The notes under the pieces: generated by a model
What the model was told of the DNA's origin: nothing
The model's input: only the letters and a program-made list of their open reading frames with translations
The model's database searches: none
Shown: one piece after another, positions 35,127 through 48,646 of the stretch
Layout: each line of letters begins with the position of its first letter
How positions within the stretch are numbered: position 1 is the first letter of the stretch
Source: Sialis fuliginosa
Lineage: Eukaryota; Arthropoda; Insecta; Megaloptera; Sialidae
Length of the DNA stretch: 64,000 nucleotides
NCBI GenBank assembly: GCA_961205875.1
Contig: OY540810.1
Span: 39,804,001 to 39,868,000 of the forward strand
Reading direction: 5' to 3'
Made by a program: the position numbers and the translations under genes

Positions 35127-38100
35127 ATGGCAGATACAGATGTGAGTAAAAATCACGTGTATTTATAAAATATCATGCGTACGTTGTCATTTAAAACTTT
35201 TTATGTTTTCTTGTTTTAGCTAGCAAAAGTTCTTAAAAATCTTCCTGATAGAATTCAAACGGGAAGTCTAAAAGAAAGAAAGGAAATATTTGATAATATT
35301 GTATCGGTGTTGCCGAATTCCGGTAAATATAAAATTGTGTTTACTGGTCAATAAGCAAAACTAATATAATAACTATTTTCAGGTGTCAATGAAAATGTTA
35401 TTCGAGGAGTATGTAAAGTTTTACAAATTGTGTTACCGAGATATCAAGATCTGAAGTCACAAGTATATGTTCGCAGTTTAATTTCTTCTTTAATAAAACA
35501 TTATCCTGAATGGTCTATAAAACATTTGATAGCTGTTTTACATGATATAGCTCTTCATTATAAAAATTTGGTTCCAACGTAAGTTTATTTACAATTTCAC
35601 ATATTCCTGTATTTAAAAACTTTCATTATTATAGGTCTTACACATCACAATCAGGGTTATATGCTTTAGTTTGGTCCAGTATAGTTGTTTCCAAAGGAAT
35701 TGCATTAAATTATGAAAAATACAAGGATGAATTCAAGTTGTTGGTTGAAATCCAAGCTATTTTATTAACCGTGGTTGTATCAGCTTCCAATAAAAAACTT
35801 ATAAGAAAAGCTTACTCGGTGGTATGAATTTAATTAATTATTCATAGCTTTAGTGTTCAAAATACATTAATAAATTCTTAGCTCTCCAGTGATGATCTCC
35901 ATAACATTAATGACAGTACGAAATCTTTCAGACATATTTTTTTGAAATTTTTATTCAAAAATAAAAATAAACAGCGAATGAGAACACATTTGTAGCACCG
36001 TCCATCACTCAATTATTATTTTTTAAATCAGTTGATTCTGTGAGACTTAATGTCACCACTCGAGGGTTGAGAAGCAATAATCAAATATGACAAGCTGTTA
36101 TTTAAAAGGATTAAAATATAATATTCATTTTTTAGTTGAAAAATGTCTGGGCTCCGTGGAAAGGAAGTGAAGTTTATTATTTACAAAATTTACAAACAAT
36201 TGAACAATCTACAGCCATTGTTGTACTGGCTGCAACAATTTGTCATGTCTTGGCATCAAAAAAACAAATCAGTTTGGTTGATCGCTTCAAGGTAAATTAT
36301 TAATAAATTCTATTCGAGTTTTCGATACATAATAAATGCACTTGTGGCTATATTTTAAAAAATATTTATTTTTCAGAGCAAACTTTTGGACACGTTCATC
36401 AAAAGTTGCGTCAGTTGTAAAATAAAACCAGCACCTGTAATAATAGAGGCGTGTCATCCACTTCTTAACATAGTTGGGCGTGATGATTTAAAGAATGTGC
36501 TTCTTCCCGCTTTACAAAAAGCTATGCTACGCAGCCCTGAAGTAATATTAGAATGCGTTGGTTTAATTGTTTCTGGATTGAAAATAGATTTAAGTCCATA
36601 TGCTACGGATATTGGGAAAAGTCTATCAGGTAATTATTTAAAAAAAATAGATATTAGAATAGTTGAAGAGTAACAAACATTTTTATTTCAGCAAATTTAA
36701 GTTCTAAAGATGATTTACTTCGAGATGAAGCGGCGGATGCTTGTAAACGTTTATCAATGCAATGCGGTGATGCGACAGCAGTCGAAGGACTTCTTACTCA
36801 AATATTTGATGTTTTTAATGGCTCAAATGGAAAACTAACTTTACTTGCTCATAAAATTGGCGTACTAAAGGTAAATAATTAAATTGTTTAAATTTTACAT
36901 ACCGTTAATTAAATTTCATTTTTCTTATACCAGGGTGCAGGGAATATTAGTTACAACAAAATTGATAAAAATAATGTTCAAAAAGTAGCAGCAGTTGCAG
37001 CTGATCATTTCTTCAAAGTCTTGGAATCCGAAGTTAATGAATCATGTTTAACGTTTGCATTACAACAACTTTCTTTGTGGTGTAAGAAATTTACAACAGA
37101 AATTCCACCAAAAATAGTTGAAGGAATTAAGGTTAGTACCAACAAACAAAAATATAAAATCTGTGTGTACTCGTTAAACTAAAATTTCACCTAGAAAATA
37201 ACTAATAATAATACATTTTACAGAAAGGTATTAATCTTAAATCTTCGACTCCTGTTGTTCGAGCTGCGTACATTGAATTAATGCTTACCACCTTTACTGG
37301 AAAACAAATTAATCGTGGTGTTGAATTTGTACCAATATTATTAAAATCTTTGGACAGAGCTGTTGCTTCTCCGACCCAACCTGCTGCAATAACTGAAGGG
37401 TTATGTGCAGCTAGATTACTGATGATGGTTGCAAAAATTGATAAATCAGAAGCAGCAAAATTCCAACAACTTTGGAATATTGTTTATGATACAGATAAAC
37501 AAATGTTTGTGTCAGAAAAATATATTTCTATGGCTGGTGACGACGGTAAGTAATTAAACAGTTTTTGATTTTTTTTACTTCTTTATGAACAAAAAAAACT
37601 ACCTTAAATCGTTTATAAAAACCGTAATTGTTAACCAATCATAAAAATCGTGTGTACTTCGATGCAAAATTTATCTAAGAAGTTACAATTAAAATTTCAA
37701 GTCGATCGTATGGAAAATGGCCAAGATACGTTTTCCGCAGTTTTAAAAAATGTGGTTTTGATAAAAATGAAGTTGAAAACTGTTTACTACATGCAAATGT
37801 CGACGTTAGTTCCGACTTTTTTTAACTCATTTTTCACCATCTAGGTTGTTTCGTTTGTTCAGAAACACTGGAAAAAGTTCAAAAAAAATTTTTTTAAATT
37901 GTCAAAAATTAATTAATAGATTATATGTAACTCCTTAATTCAGTTTTAATTATCTTTGGTTTATTTTCAGCTTTAATTCATGTCACTGCATTTTCTGAAA
38001 CATTATTAACTGAACATTTTCCTAAAATTTCTGGAAGACAGTCACCTCTTTACAAAGCAATTATTTATTGTGGAATTATGTCATCACGAGATGTAAGATT

Positions 38101-41100
38101 AAAAGCATTGGAATCGGTAGGACATTTAGTAAAGATTCCTGGACAAAACGGCGTATCTCATGCAAGTTCATTACTCAATGAACTTTCTCAGTTTATGAAT
38201 ACAGTGAAAATATCTGTTCAAAGTGAAAGAGAAGTTTCTGAGAAAGATGGGAAAAATATTGAAATTTCACCTCAAGTTTTTATAGAAGTACGTTTGACAG
38301 TTTATATTTAAATAATCAAAAATAAACTAATAATTTATGATTTTCAGTTTATTCATGCTGTATTTACAAGACCTGCCATGTCAATAACTGATATGCAACA
38401 ATTAGCTATAGATGCTCTAATGCCTGTTCACCATCCAGCTATTGTTAGCATTAATTCAAAACTATGGGCGAGGATAATTAATCATGTTAAAATGGAACCA
38501 TTGAAAGTTATTGGAATTAGTACTAAACAAATTCATAAATTATTGGTTGATGATTACGAAGCAACACCAGTAAGTTTTTCTTATTAAAACGTATAGCAAT
38601 AAGGGCCAAAATTAGCCCCTGTGATTTTTCTAACATAGGTTGACCTTTATTATATATAACCAGGGCTTATTTTGTCATGTATTGCGGCATAGGAAAAGCT
38701 GCTTTAGATTTAATTTAAAATATTTAAAATAATCAGTGAATTTTATAATTTCAGTGTACCGAAAATGCATTATCAACAATTATAATGTTCGACCGGGATT
38801 TAGTTTTACCATATTTAATTGAAACTGTAGTTGAGCGATTAAAACAACCGTCGCTATTACAAATTACAAAAGATGACTACTTCACATTCTTAACACCAGA
38901 AGGGGAATTGTATGACAAAAGTGTAATTCCTGGGTAAGAATGAATATATTATTTTTATAACTGCGCCAATCTAATATATAATAATATTTAATTGTAGAAT
39001 TGATGATGATGCGTTAATAATGATGAACATGAAACGTGAAAGCAAAGTTTATAGTTATAAAGAACAGTTAGAAGAAATGGCGTTACGGAGGGAATTATTA
39101 CAGAAAAAACGACTTGAAGGGAAAATCGTAGAACCTCAGTATACACCTAAACAGCAAGAAATAATCAAGGCTCAACGAGAAAAGGAAGCGGTTATTAGAA
39201 ACCGTTTACAAAAAGTATGTTTTATTTAATTTCTTAAGGAGGTTGGTAGTAAATATTGATACATCATTCCACCAATTTTTTAAGTTTTTTTTTTTTATTA
39301 ATGATATGGTCAAAACGTGTTATTTTTATTTAAATAATTACATAAATGTTTCATAAACTTCCGTTTAACTTAAAATTTATTTTCTTAAAATCAAGTTGTT
39401 TAAAAAATCTGAAATTTCTATATTTCATTCATTTTGAGTGTTAAAACAATTATGTGAAATTTTAACTAATTCCTACTGGTTTGACGTAACTACCTAACCT
39501 CCTTAATATTACTGCTTATAATATGTTTTATTTATTTTTTTCAGTTGGATCAAATGCTTACAAATACTGCTTCACTTATAATGTCAGCTGCAAAAGGCAA
39601 TCCCACTGCTTTTTCAACACATTTAAAAGATCTTATTCCTGCCATTCTCTGTTCTCTAAATTCTCCATTAGCCGCACCATATCTTACAAAACTATTTATC
39701 GATCTCCACAAAATAGTGTTTCCTCGTGAGTTACAATCATTAGGTCTTTTGATTGCGTACGTGATTCTACGAATAAAAAAACCAGCATGCGATCTAGATA
39801 GTTCTTGGGAAGAAGAAGAACTTAGTGATGCTGTTATAAGAACAATTAGTGTTATTCATAATCAGACAGTGAAAAATAAAGACATCGATATTCCTGCCGA
39901 TATACCACAAGCTCATTTTACTGCAACATTATTCTGCTTCATATTCCCGCTTTTAAAATTGAGTTTAGTGTCGCCAATGTTGAAAGATAATGAAACAATT
40001 CTTCATGATGGATTACAAATTATATCTGACCATGCTAGAATTAGGAATCATTATAATAATGAACATAATGATGCACATCATCCTAAATATTTACCCAGAA
40101 AAGAAATGTTTCAGTTATTAGTTGAATTGATAGGTAAGTAACATACAGGTATTCCTCGACTTACGACTGAGATAGGTTCCTAGACATCAGTCCTAAGTTG
40201 AGTTTCATAAAAAAAAAAAAAGATTATTTGATACATATTTATTTTTCCGCTTTTATTATTCACATACATTTTTGGGACAAAAAAAATTATTCACTTCAAA
40301 AATAACAAAATCCAACTCAAGTGCAATCAGAAATATAAACTGTATATAAACGCGGTAAATACAATACTGAAATGAATCACATTTCCTATAAACACTTATA
40401 TAAATTATGTATTTTTGAGTATTTATGTAAAGAAATGTCCTGCAAATAAATACAAATAAAAAACGCGTAATTTTTTTCAAAAAGTTCTATTGTTGACAAA
40501 TAATTGTTGATTGTTGTTATTTGATTCAATTGTTGAATTTAATTTATTTTGTGATTTGTGTTTGAGGATTTTTGTACAATCAAGATAATGAGGAATAAAT
40601 TGGAAAAAATAAATTTGGTCATAAATGTGAACTGTACATACAATTAATTATTTTTATTATTTTTAATAAAATTATTTTTTAGGTTCTACTAGTGGCAGAA
40701 TCCAATCTCAAGCAGTTGCTTGTCTTCTCGATGTTGCTAAATCAGGTAGCGGAGATGAACAATGTGCTCTTGCAACAGCCGATGAGTTAGATGTGTTGTT
40801 AGGAGCGTTACAGAATCCATCAGATAATGTTAGAGATGCGGCTCTACGTGCTTTACAAGCAATGTCTTCTGCACTTCCTATTTTAATCAAAGACAAAAAA
40901 CTTGCTGCTATTATTATCCGAAGAATTTGGGTTGCTAAATTTGATGTTAATGAAGAAATCAGGTATGAAATATTATGATAAGTTATCAATGATAACGATT
41001 TAATTTTATTGGTTATTGCAGAGGATTGGCCGATGGTCTGTGGAGTTCAGCAGATTTACAAGTTCCTACCGGATTAACTGATGTTATTCTGGATGATATT

Positions 41101-44100
41101 CAACATCCTGTGGAAAGCGTACAACAAGCAGCTGCGAAAGCTTTACACGCTCTGTTAGAACCCATCGCTAGTTCAAACCCAGACACTATCGATCTTATAC
41201 AGAAGAGATTGCTGAAAATTTATAGCACTAAACTCGCTGTAAGTCATTTATTTAAAGTGACTTAAGAGATTTATATAAATAAAATACTTTTTTCTTAGAT
41301 TATTCCACCAACTTTAGACAATTTTGGACGCGTAATAGAACAACCGATAGACACTTGGAGTCCTAGAAGAGGTGTTGCATTGGCTTTAGCGGAGATTGCA
41401 CCTCTTTTGACTGTTGATTCGATCGGTAAACTTGTTACATTTTTTGTTACAAGTGGACTTGGCGATCGAATCGAAACAGTAAGAAAAGAAATGCTTACTG
41501 CGGCATTGCAAGTTGTTGAACTTCACGGAAAAGTAAGATAATACTTTAATAATTGAATGCAGTGTTTATTATAAAACTTTAAATCTTTTTTAGGATACAG
41601 TAGAAACAGTATTGCCAGTTTTTGAACATTTTATGGACAAAGCGCCTAAATCTGGAAGTTACGATGCTGTCCGCCAAAGTGTAGTTATCTTAATGGGTTC
41701 TCTGGCGAGACATCTTGATAAAGATGATGCTCGAATTAAACCTCTTGTCATGCGTTTAGTTTCTGCTTTGTCCACACCATCTCAACAAGTACAAGAAGCT
41801 GTAGCTAATTGTTTACCGTATCTTGTACCTTCGATTAAAGAAGATGCCCCAAACATTGTTAACAAATTGCTTCATCAATTGTTGAAAGCTGAGAAGTACG
41901 GTGATAGGAAAGGAGCTGCTTATGGAATAGCAGGACTTGTTAAAGGCATGGGTATACTTGCATTGAAGCAGCTGGACATCATGACAAAGCTAACAGATGC
42001 AATTCAGGATAAAAAGAATTATAAACATCGTGAAGGTATGAATTTTACATTCTTTATTATACAGGTAGTCTGACTTACGACCAAATTTATTTTCTCCAAT
42101 TTATTCCTCATTATCTTGATTGTACAAAAATCCTCAAACACAAATCACAAAATAAATCAAATTCAACAATTAAATCAACAATTATTTGTCAACAATAGAA
42201 CTTTTTGAAAAAAAAATTACGCGGTTTTTATTGTATTTATTTACAGGGCATTTCTTTGCATAATATGTAAATACTCAAAAATACATAATTTATATAAGTG
42301 TGTATAGGATATGCAATTAATTTCAGTATTTTATTTACCTCGTTTGTATACAGTTTATATTTCTGATTATACTTGAGTTGGATTTTGTTATTTTTGAAGT
42401 GAATCAAGTTGAGGAATACCTGTATTTCATTAATTGTGAAACTTCTTTAATAAATGTTGATTTTTTCAGGTGCTCTATTTGCCTTTGAAATGTTATGTTC
42501 AATGCTGGGGAGATTGTTTGAACCTTATATTGTTCACGTACTTCCACATTTACTACTTTGTTTTGGAGACTCTAGTCAGTACGTAAGGCAAGCAACAGAT
42601 GATACAGCACGCATTGTTATGAGTAAACTTTCAGCTCATGGAGTAAAACTAGTCCTTCCATCGCTTCTTGCTGCTTTAGAGGATGATTCGTGGAGAACAA
42701 AAACAGGTTACTTTTAAAAAATGTTTTTATGATTCTTGAGTGTGCTCATATTTTTGTTTGTTATTAAATAGGTTCTGTAGAATTACTTGGATCGATGGCA
42801 TATTGTGCTCCGAAACAGTTATCTTCATGTTTACCAAGCATCGTTCCAAAGTTAATAGAAGTTTTAAGTGATTCACATATGAAAGTACAAGCGGCAGGTG
42901 CAGAAGCTCTTAAAGTTATCGGTTCTGTCATCCGTAATCCTGAAATTCAAGGTTTGAATAACATAATTATTAATAAATCAAAACAATATTTAATTTTTTT
43001 TTTTTCAGCTATTGTACCAGTTTTGTTACATGCGCTACAAGATCCATCGAACAAAACTTCTGCGTGTCTTCAGACTCTTCTAGATACGCAGTTTGTTCAT
43101 TTCATTGATGCGCCGTCATTAGCTTTAATCATGCCTGTTGTACAACGTGCCTTTCAAGATCGTTCTACTGAAACTAGAAAAATGGCTGCACAAATTATTG
43201 GAAATATGTACTCGCTCACCGATCAGAAAGATTTAAAACCTTATCTTCCAACTATTATACCAGGTAATCTATTATTTTTTTTGTATACAGGTTATTTTGC
43301 ACTGATATCGGTTCATTTTATTATAATTTTTTTTTTTTTTTTTGAGGTTATATTTTGAGATTTGGAAAAAAGTTAGGTGCTTAAAATATTTGTAGAATTT
43401 TCTTTGGTATCATTACAAAGTACATAAAAAAATCTACAATATAAAAAAAGAATGTCCCTCTACTATATTTTACCCATAGGTTATCAACAATTTTGATTTT
43501 TAAATGTGTTTTTTAGCTGTTTTTAATAAAATTTTGGTTTGAAATTTGGTACACTTATCATAAGGAATATATTTTTCCAAAATTTTATTAAAGTCCGTTT
43601 ACTATTGATCAAGTTATTCAAAAAATAAAATAAAATGCTCATTTTTGTTTTTATTTTTATTTTAGGTTATGTAACAAATTTAGTTAGTTTTATACATAGA
43701 CATGTAGTACTGGACAGTGTGATCCGCATTTTAAAATGGTCGTGAAGAAAAGAGAGATGGAGCGAGGTGAAACCATATTCTATCTTTTTCTTACACGCTG
43801 CCGTTATGAGATAGAAGCTGGTTAAACCAAGCTCTGTCTCTGTGCCCACTTTCTTACACTTGTAAGATACGAATGGCGCTGTCCATGTCTTTATGTCTAT
43901 GGTTTTATAGGGATACAAATATTAAGAGAACAAATATCTAAAATAAAATTGAGTTACGGCAAATCTAATGAATGAATATCACCTGTATTTTTATTTATGT
44001 TATTAATAATTATCGTGCAGGTTTGAAAACATCATTATTGGATCCCGTTCCGGAGGTCAGAAGTGTCAGTGCAAGAGCTCTAGGTGCAATGGTTAGAGGA

Positions 44101-47100
44101 ATGGGTGAAGCTAGTTTTGAAGATTTGCTACCATGGCTGATGCATACACTGACTTCAGAAACCAGCTCTGTAGATCGGTCCGGTGCAGCGCAAGGTTTAT
44201 CGGAAGTCGTTGCTGGTCTCGGTGTTGAAAAATTACATAAACTTATGCCAGGTAAGTCATGTAAAATAATATTAATTATTACCTGGACCAAAAATTATTA
44301 ACAATTTATACACTTCCAGAGGTGATAGCAACTGCAGAACGTGTAGATATAGCTCCACATGTAAAGGATGGATATATAATGTTGTTTATATATCTACCGG
44401 GAGCTTTCACTCAAGAATTCACTCCTTACATTGGACAAATAATAAATCCAATATTACAAGCGTTAGCTGATGAAAACGAATATGTAAGAGATACAGCATT
44501 GAAAGCCGGTCAAAGAATTGTTAATTTATATGCAGACTCAGCTATTATGTTATTATTACCTGAATTGGAAAGAGGATTGTTTGACGATAATTGGAGAATA
44601 AGATACAGGTAATCTTGTTTGATAATCGCTGTTCTATATGTACTTATATATTTTTAATTCCTTTACAGTTCAGTACAACTACTTGGAGATCTTTTGTATC
44701 GTATATCAGGTGTTTCTGGTAAAATGAGTACCGAAACCGCAAGCGAAGATGATAACTTTGGTACTGAACAATCGCATCACGCTATCATCAGAGCGCTCGG
44801 TGGTGAACGACGTAATCGTGTACTCGCTGGTCTTTACATGGGCCGATCGGATGTAGCACTGATGGTACGACAAGCTGCATTGCACGTATGGAAAGTGGTC
44901 GTTACAAATACACCAAGGACGCTGCGTGAAATTTTACCAACGCTTTTCACTTTACTTCTTGGCTGTTTAGCGAGCACGAGTTATGATAAAAGACAGGTAT
45001 GTTGTAAATTATTTTATTTACTACAAGAAATAAACAATTTTCAATTACCATCATTTTCTGAAGTTATAAAAAAGGTTAATACTCCAATCTGGACGATTCA
45101 GAAATGATGCTCGTTCTTCGAACAGACTGAGTAGTGTTCAAGGGAAGCTTGCAACAGATGAGTTTTGAAATACAATAGTATTTTGAATAAGGGTGTGGAA
45201 ATTTTTTAGTATCAGTGAAAAAAACAAAAAAAGGTCTTCATTTACATCTCAGGGCTTACAAAAACTAAAATCTGGTCATTCTTGAATACATACGAGGGTC
45301 GTAACCGAAGGTTTTCAACTTACTCGGATCTCAATCTTATTAGGGGTTGGGGCACCAAGCACCTAAGGGCAAAACCCTTAGTTCTTAATATTAATAAATA
45401 AAATATATTTTTCACCAGGTTGCTGCAAGAACATTGGGTGATTTAGTAAGAAAACTAGGCGAGCGTGTACTTCCTGAAATAATTCCCATTCTCGAAGAAG
45501 GTTTACAATCAGATCAAGCCGATACAAGACAGGGTGTATGTATCGGTCTATCAGAAATCATGGCATCCACATCACGTGAAATGGTCTTAACATTTGTTAA
45601 TTCTCTCGTCCCTACTGTCCGTAAAGCATTGTGTGACCCGCTGCCTGAAGTTAGACATGCCGCAGCTAAAACGTTTGATAGTTTACATTCGACTGTTGGT
45701 GTTAAAGCTCTTGATGATATATTACCAGCTATGTTAAATCAATTGGTAAATATATTGTAAAATAACTTTTATTTTATTTTGATAATACGTATTCTTTTTA
45801 TAGAACGATGACGATCCTGAAATAGTAGAATGTACTTTGGATGGTTTACGACAAGTAATGGCCATAAAATCGCGCGTTGTACTTCCTTACTTAGTACCTC
45901 AGTTATCTGCTCCTCCTGTTAATACTAAAGCACTTGCGATATTGGCTTCTGTAGCGGGTGAAGCGCTAACAAGATTTTTAAATAGGTACGTCAATTAAGC
46001 GATAAGACTTTAATTTTTTATACAAATATGAAATGTACTGTATTATAAAATATACTAATCATGAAAAAAATTATTTTTTCAGAATTTTACCTGCATTATT
46101 AACTGCTCTATCAGAATCGCACGAAACACCCGAAGAGCCACAACAACTTGAATACTGTCAAACGGTGGTGTTGTCTGTGACAGACGATGCCGGTACTCGT
46201 ACTGTCATTGATCAGTTATTGGAGCACACCCGGTCCGATTGCCCCCTTCGCAGACGTTCAGCCGCTGCACTTCTGTGTGCGTTCTGTGGATCTTCTAAAG
46301 CTGATTTTACAGCACACGTACCTCAGTTGTTAAGAGGACTTATACATTTATGTACAGACGAAGATAAAGATGTACTGCAGATGGCGTGGGAAGCATTAAA
46401 TGCTGTTACTAAGGTATGTAAAATAAGGACGATATCTTAATTGTTATGTAATTTATTAATTATTCGTTTTTTCTTTTACAGACAATTGATCCTAAACAAC
46501 AAGCACTTTACGTAGGCGATGTAAGGCAATCTGTGCGTTTTGCTATGAGCGATTTAAAGGGTGTAGATTTACTGCCAGGTTTCTGTTTGCCGAAAGGAAT
46601 CTCGCCGATTTTACCGATATTCCGAGAAGCTATTCTAAATGGTGATGGTGATGAAAAGGAAGCTGCGGCTCAAGGTCTAGGAGAAGTAATTAAAGTCACT
46701 AGCGCAGCTGCTTTGCAACCATCGGTTGTGACTATTACTGGACCTCTTATTCGTATTCTTGGAGATAGATTCAGTTGGCAAGTTAAAGCAGCAGTTTTAG
46801 AAACGTTAGCTATTTTGTTAGCAAAGGTAAATTGGAATCGTTATATATATTATATATGTTAACTTCTATAATTTTTATGTAGAGAATTAATTTTAAAACA
46901 TGTTTATTTTTAGGTTGGAGTTATGTTAAAACAATTTTTACCTCAATTACAAACAACATTTTTAAAAGCATTACATGATCCTACAAGGCAAGTCAGACTA
47001 AAGGCTGCTTATGCTCTTGGTCAGTTGATAATCATCCACGCTCGCTGTGACCCACTGTTTACTGATTTACATTCAGGTGTTAAAAATGCCGATGATCCAG

Positions 47101-48646
47101 CTGTACGGGAAACTATGTTACAGGTAAAAAAAATATTTATTCAATTAAATAAATAAAAATTCTGGAAACTTTTTTATTAAACCTCATAAGTGAACGAAAA
47201 TAAAACAATCCATACTAATATTATAAATGCGAAAGTATGTCTGTCTGTTTGTTACCTTTTCACGGCTAAACCGCTGAACCGATTTTAATGAAATTTAGCA
47301 GAGAGATAGCTTGCATCCTGAGGAAGGTCATAGGCTACTTTGTATCCCAAAAAATTATTAGATAAAAAAAAAATGGGTGACATTTGCGCGCGCGACCTGT
47401 TTTATCGACTATCAACAGAAATCTATATTACCTAACCTTCTTTATTGTTTTTATGTTTGACAGCTCTTACTTAACCTAAATTCACATCGATTGTTGTAAT
47501 TTTTCCTTTGAAATTTTATTAGCAACAATTTTGTTAAAGAAATGTCTTTAGTTAAGGTGAAAATATTAACAATTTTGTAAGTGTGGACCAGGATTTATGA
47601 GTCATTACCACTTTGTTTTTGTTTGAAAATTAGTTGATATTGTTTATTTTATTGAAACGTAGGCATTACGAGGAGTTATTACATCAGCTGGTGAAAAAAT
47701 GTCTGACCCTTTGCGTAAACAAGTTCATGCAACATTAGTTAGTATGCTGGGTCATTCTGAAGATACAACACGTGCCGCTGCAGCTGGTTGCTTAGGAGCT
47801 ATGACAAAACATATGACACCAGAACAATTAGCCGATACACTTAACAATCATATTTTATGTAAGTATTGACTATAAACTAATTTGCTTCATGAAAATACTT
47901 ATTTAATTTTTTAATACAGCTGAAGATTCTCCATCTGATTGGCAACTTCGACACGGTCGCACAGCTGCACTTTCAGTAGCTCTAAAAGAAGCTCCGAACG
48001 TGGTTTATGTTCCAGAACATGAACTGCCAATAAATCGATCTTTGTTATCTCGATTACAAGCTGATAAAGTTCCTGTCGCGTTAAGTGCTGTGCGTTCATG
48101 TGGATATTTAATACAGCACCTTATGTTGACGAGTCAGCCGTTACCGCAAATGTTATTAGTGCCATTTGTTAGGGTATGTACTAAAAAATGTTTATATAAA
48201 TATCATTTTTAAATTTATTAATTTTTTACAGACTATGAACCATACAAGTAACGATGTAAAACAATTACTTGCAAGAGTTGCGATACATCTAGCGAAAACG
48301 GTTCCTGCTGATACAATGGCACCAGAATTGCTCAAGACATTGTTGCCAACATTAGTGAATGGAACTAAAGAAAAGAATGGATACGTGAAAGCTAATTCTG
48401 AAATTGCTTTGATAGCAGTTCTGAGACTAAGACAAGGAGATGTTACTCATCAGGTATGTTTAATTGTTTAAAATAATCCAGAAATACACATTGATTGTTG
48501 TTTTTTTAAATTTTAAGCGGTGTATGTCATTGTTGGACGTCGGTGCCCGAGAATCACTTTCTGATGTTGTGAGTAAAGTATTACGTAAAGTAATGGTTCA
48601 GCCCGAGGGCAAGGAAGAAGAATTAGATGACACGCTTATAACTTGA
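35127..48646 (+). CDS. GCN1: GCN1, ribosome-bound activator of the eIF2-alpha kinase GCN2
   Basis: GCN1 is a giant HEAT-repeat protein that binds stalled or collided ribosomes and, with GCN20/ABCF3, activates the kinase GCN2. There are 33 coding exons: 35127-35141, 35220-35322, 35383-35578, 35635-35821, 36136-36291, 36377-36629, 36692-36870, 36934-37131, 37224-37545, 37971-38287, 38348-38569, 38755-38933, 38998-39214, 39545-40133, 40683-40962, 41022-41238, 41299-41532, 41594-42035, 42470-42706, 42772-42951, 43009-43263, 44021-44251, 44320-44608, 44669-44996, 45419-45745, 45804-45985, 46083-46413, 46482-46826, 46914-47123, 47663-47858, 47920-48173, 48232-48453, 48518-48646. Phases match at every junction; the sum is 8022 nt, 2673 residues (human 2671). 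HEAT-like helices run throughout. The eEF3-like segment (about 1290-1660) contains [18 protein letters not shown], and the C-terminal RWD-binding part (about 2220-2410) contains [13 protein letters not shown] and [12 protein letters not shown]. The last acceptor reads TTTTAAG|CGG. Introns 13, 14, 18, 21 and 29 hold transposon or repeat copies. The gene looks intact. Confidence 0.99.
39238..39502. mobile_element. TTAA-flanked TIR element in GCN1 intron 13
   Basis: GGAGGTTGGTAG at the left and CTACCTAACCTCC at the right, each directly next to TTAA. The arms continue imperfectly. 265 bp, filling most of the 330-bp intron. Confidence 0.75.
40146..40634 (-). mobile_element. TIR element in GCN1 intron 14 (inverted partner of the intron 18 copy)
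   Basis: Starts TA|CAGGTATTCCTCGACTTACG and ends 'ggtcataaatgtgaactg'|TA. Most of its length is the reverse complement of 42062-42422: for example 'gtttgaggatttttgtacaa' and 'caagataatgaggaataaat' are answered there by 'ttgtacaaaaatcctcaaac'. 489 bp. The ends resemble Tigger/pogo-type TIRs. Confidence 0.85.
42062..42422 (+). mobile_element. TIR element in GCN1 intron 18
   Basis: TA|CAGGTAGTCTGACTTACGAC at the left and 'caagttgaggaatacctg'|TA at the right. 361 bp, in opposite orientation to the copy at 40146-40634, with extended similarity over more than 300 bp. Confidence 0.85.
43695..43901. mobile_element. hAT-like MITE in GCN1 intron 21
   Basis: Ends CATAGACATG and 'tgtctatg' are flanked by GTTTTATA at 43687-43694 and 43902-43909, an exact 8-bp target duplication. 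207 bp. Same terminal type as the larger element at 53485-54183. Confidence 0.85.
47214..47453 (+). repeat. Dispersed repeat family A in GCN1 intron 29
   Basis: 'ctaaaccgctgaaccgattt', 'tagcttgcatcctgaggaag', 'cataggctactttgtatccc' and 'cgcgcgcgacctgttttatc' match the copies at 26734 and 51889. Same orientation as GCN1. Confidence 0.8.

Noticed and set aside
44010..44291. Minus-strand open frame within GCN1 exon 22
   Set aside because: Antisense shadow of a confirmed coding exon.
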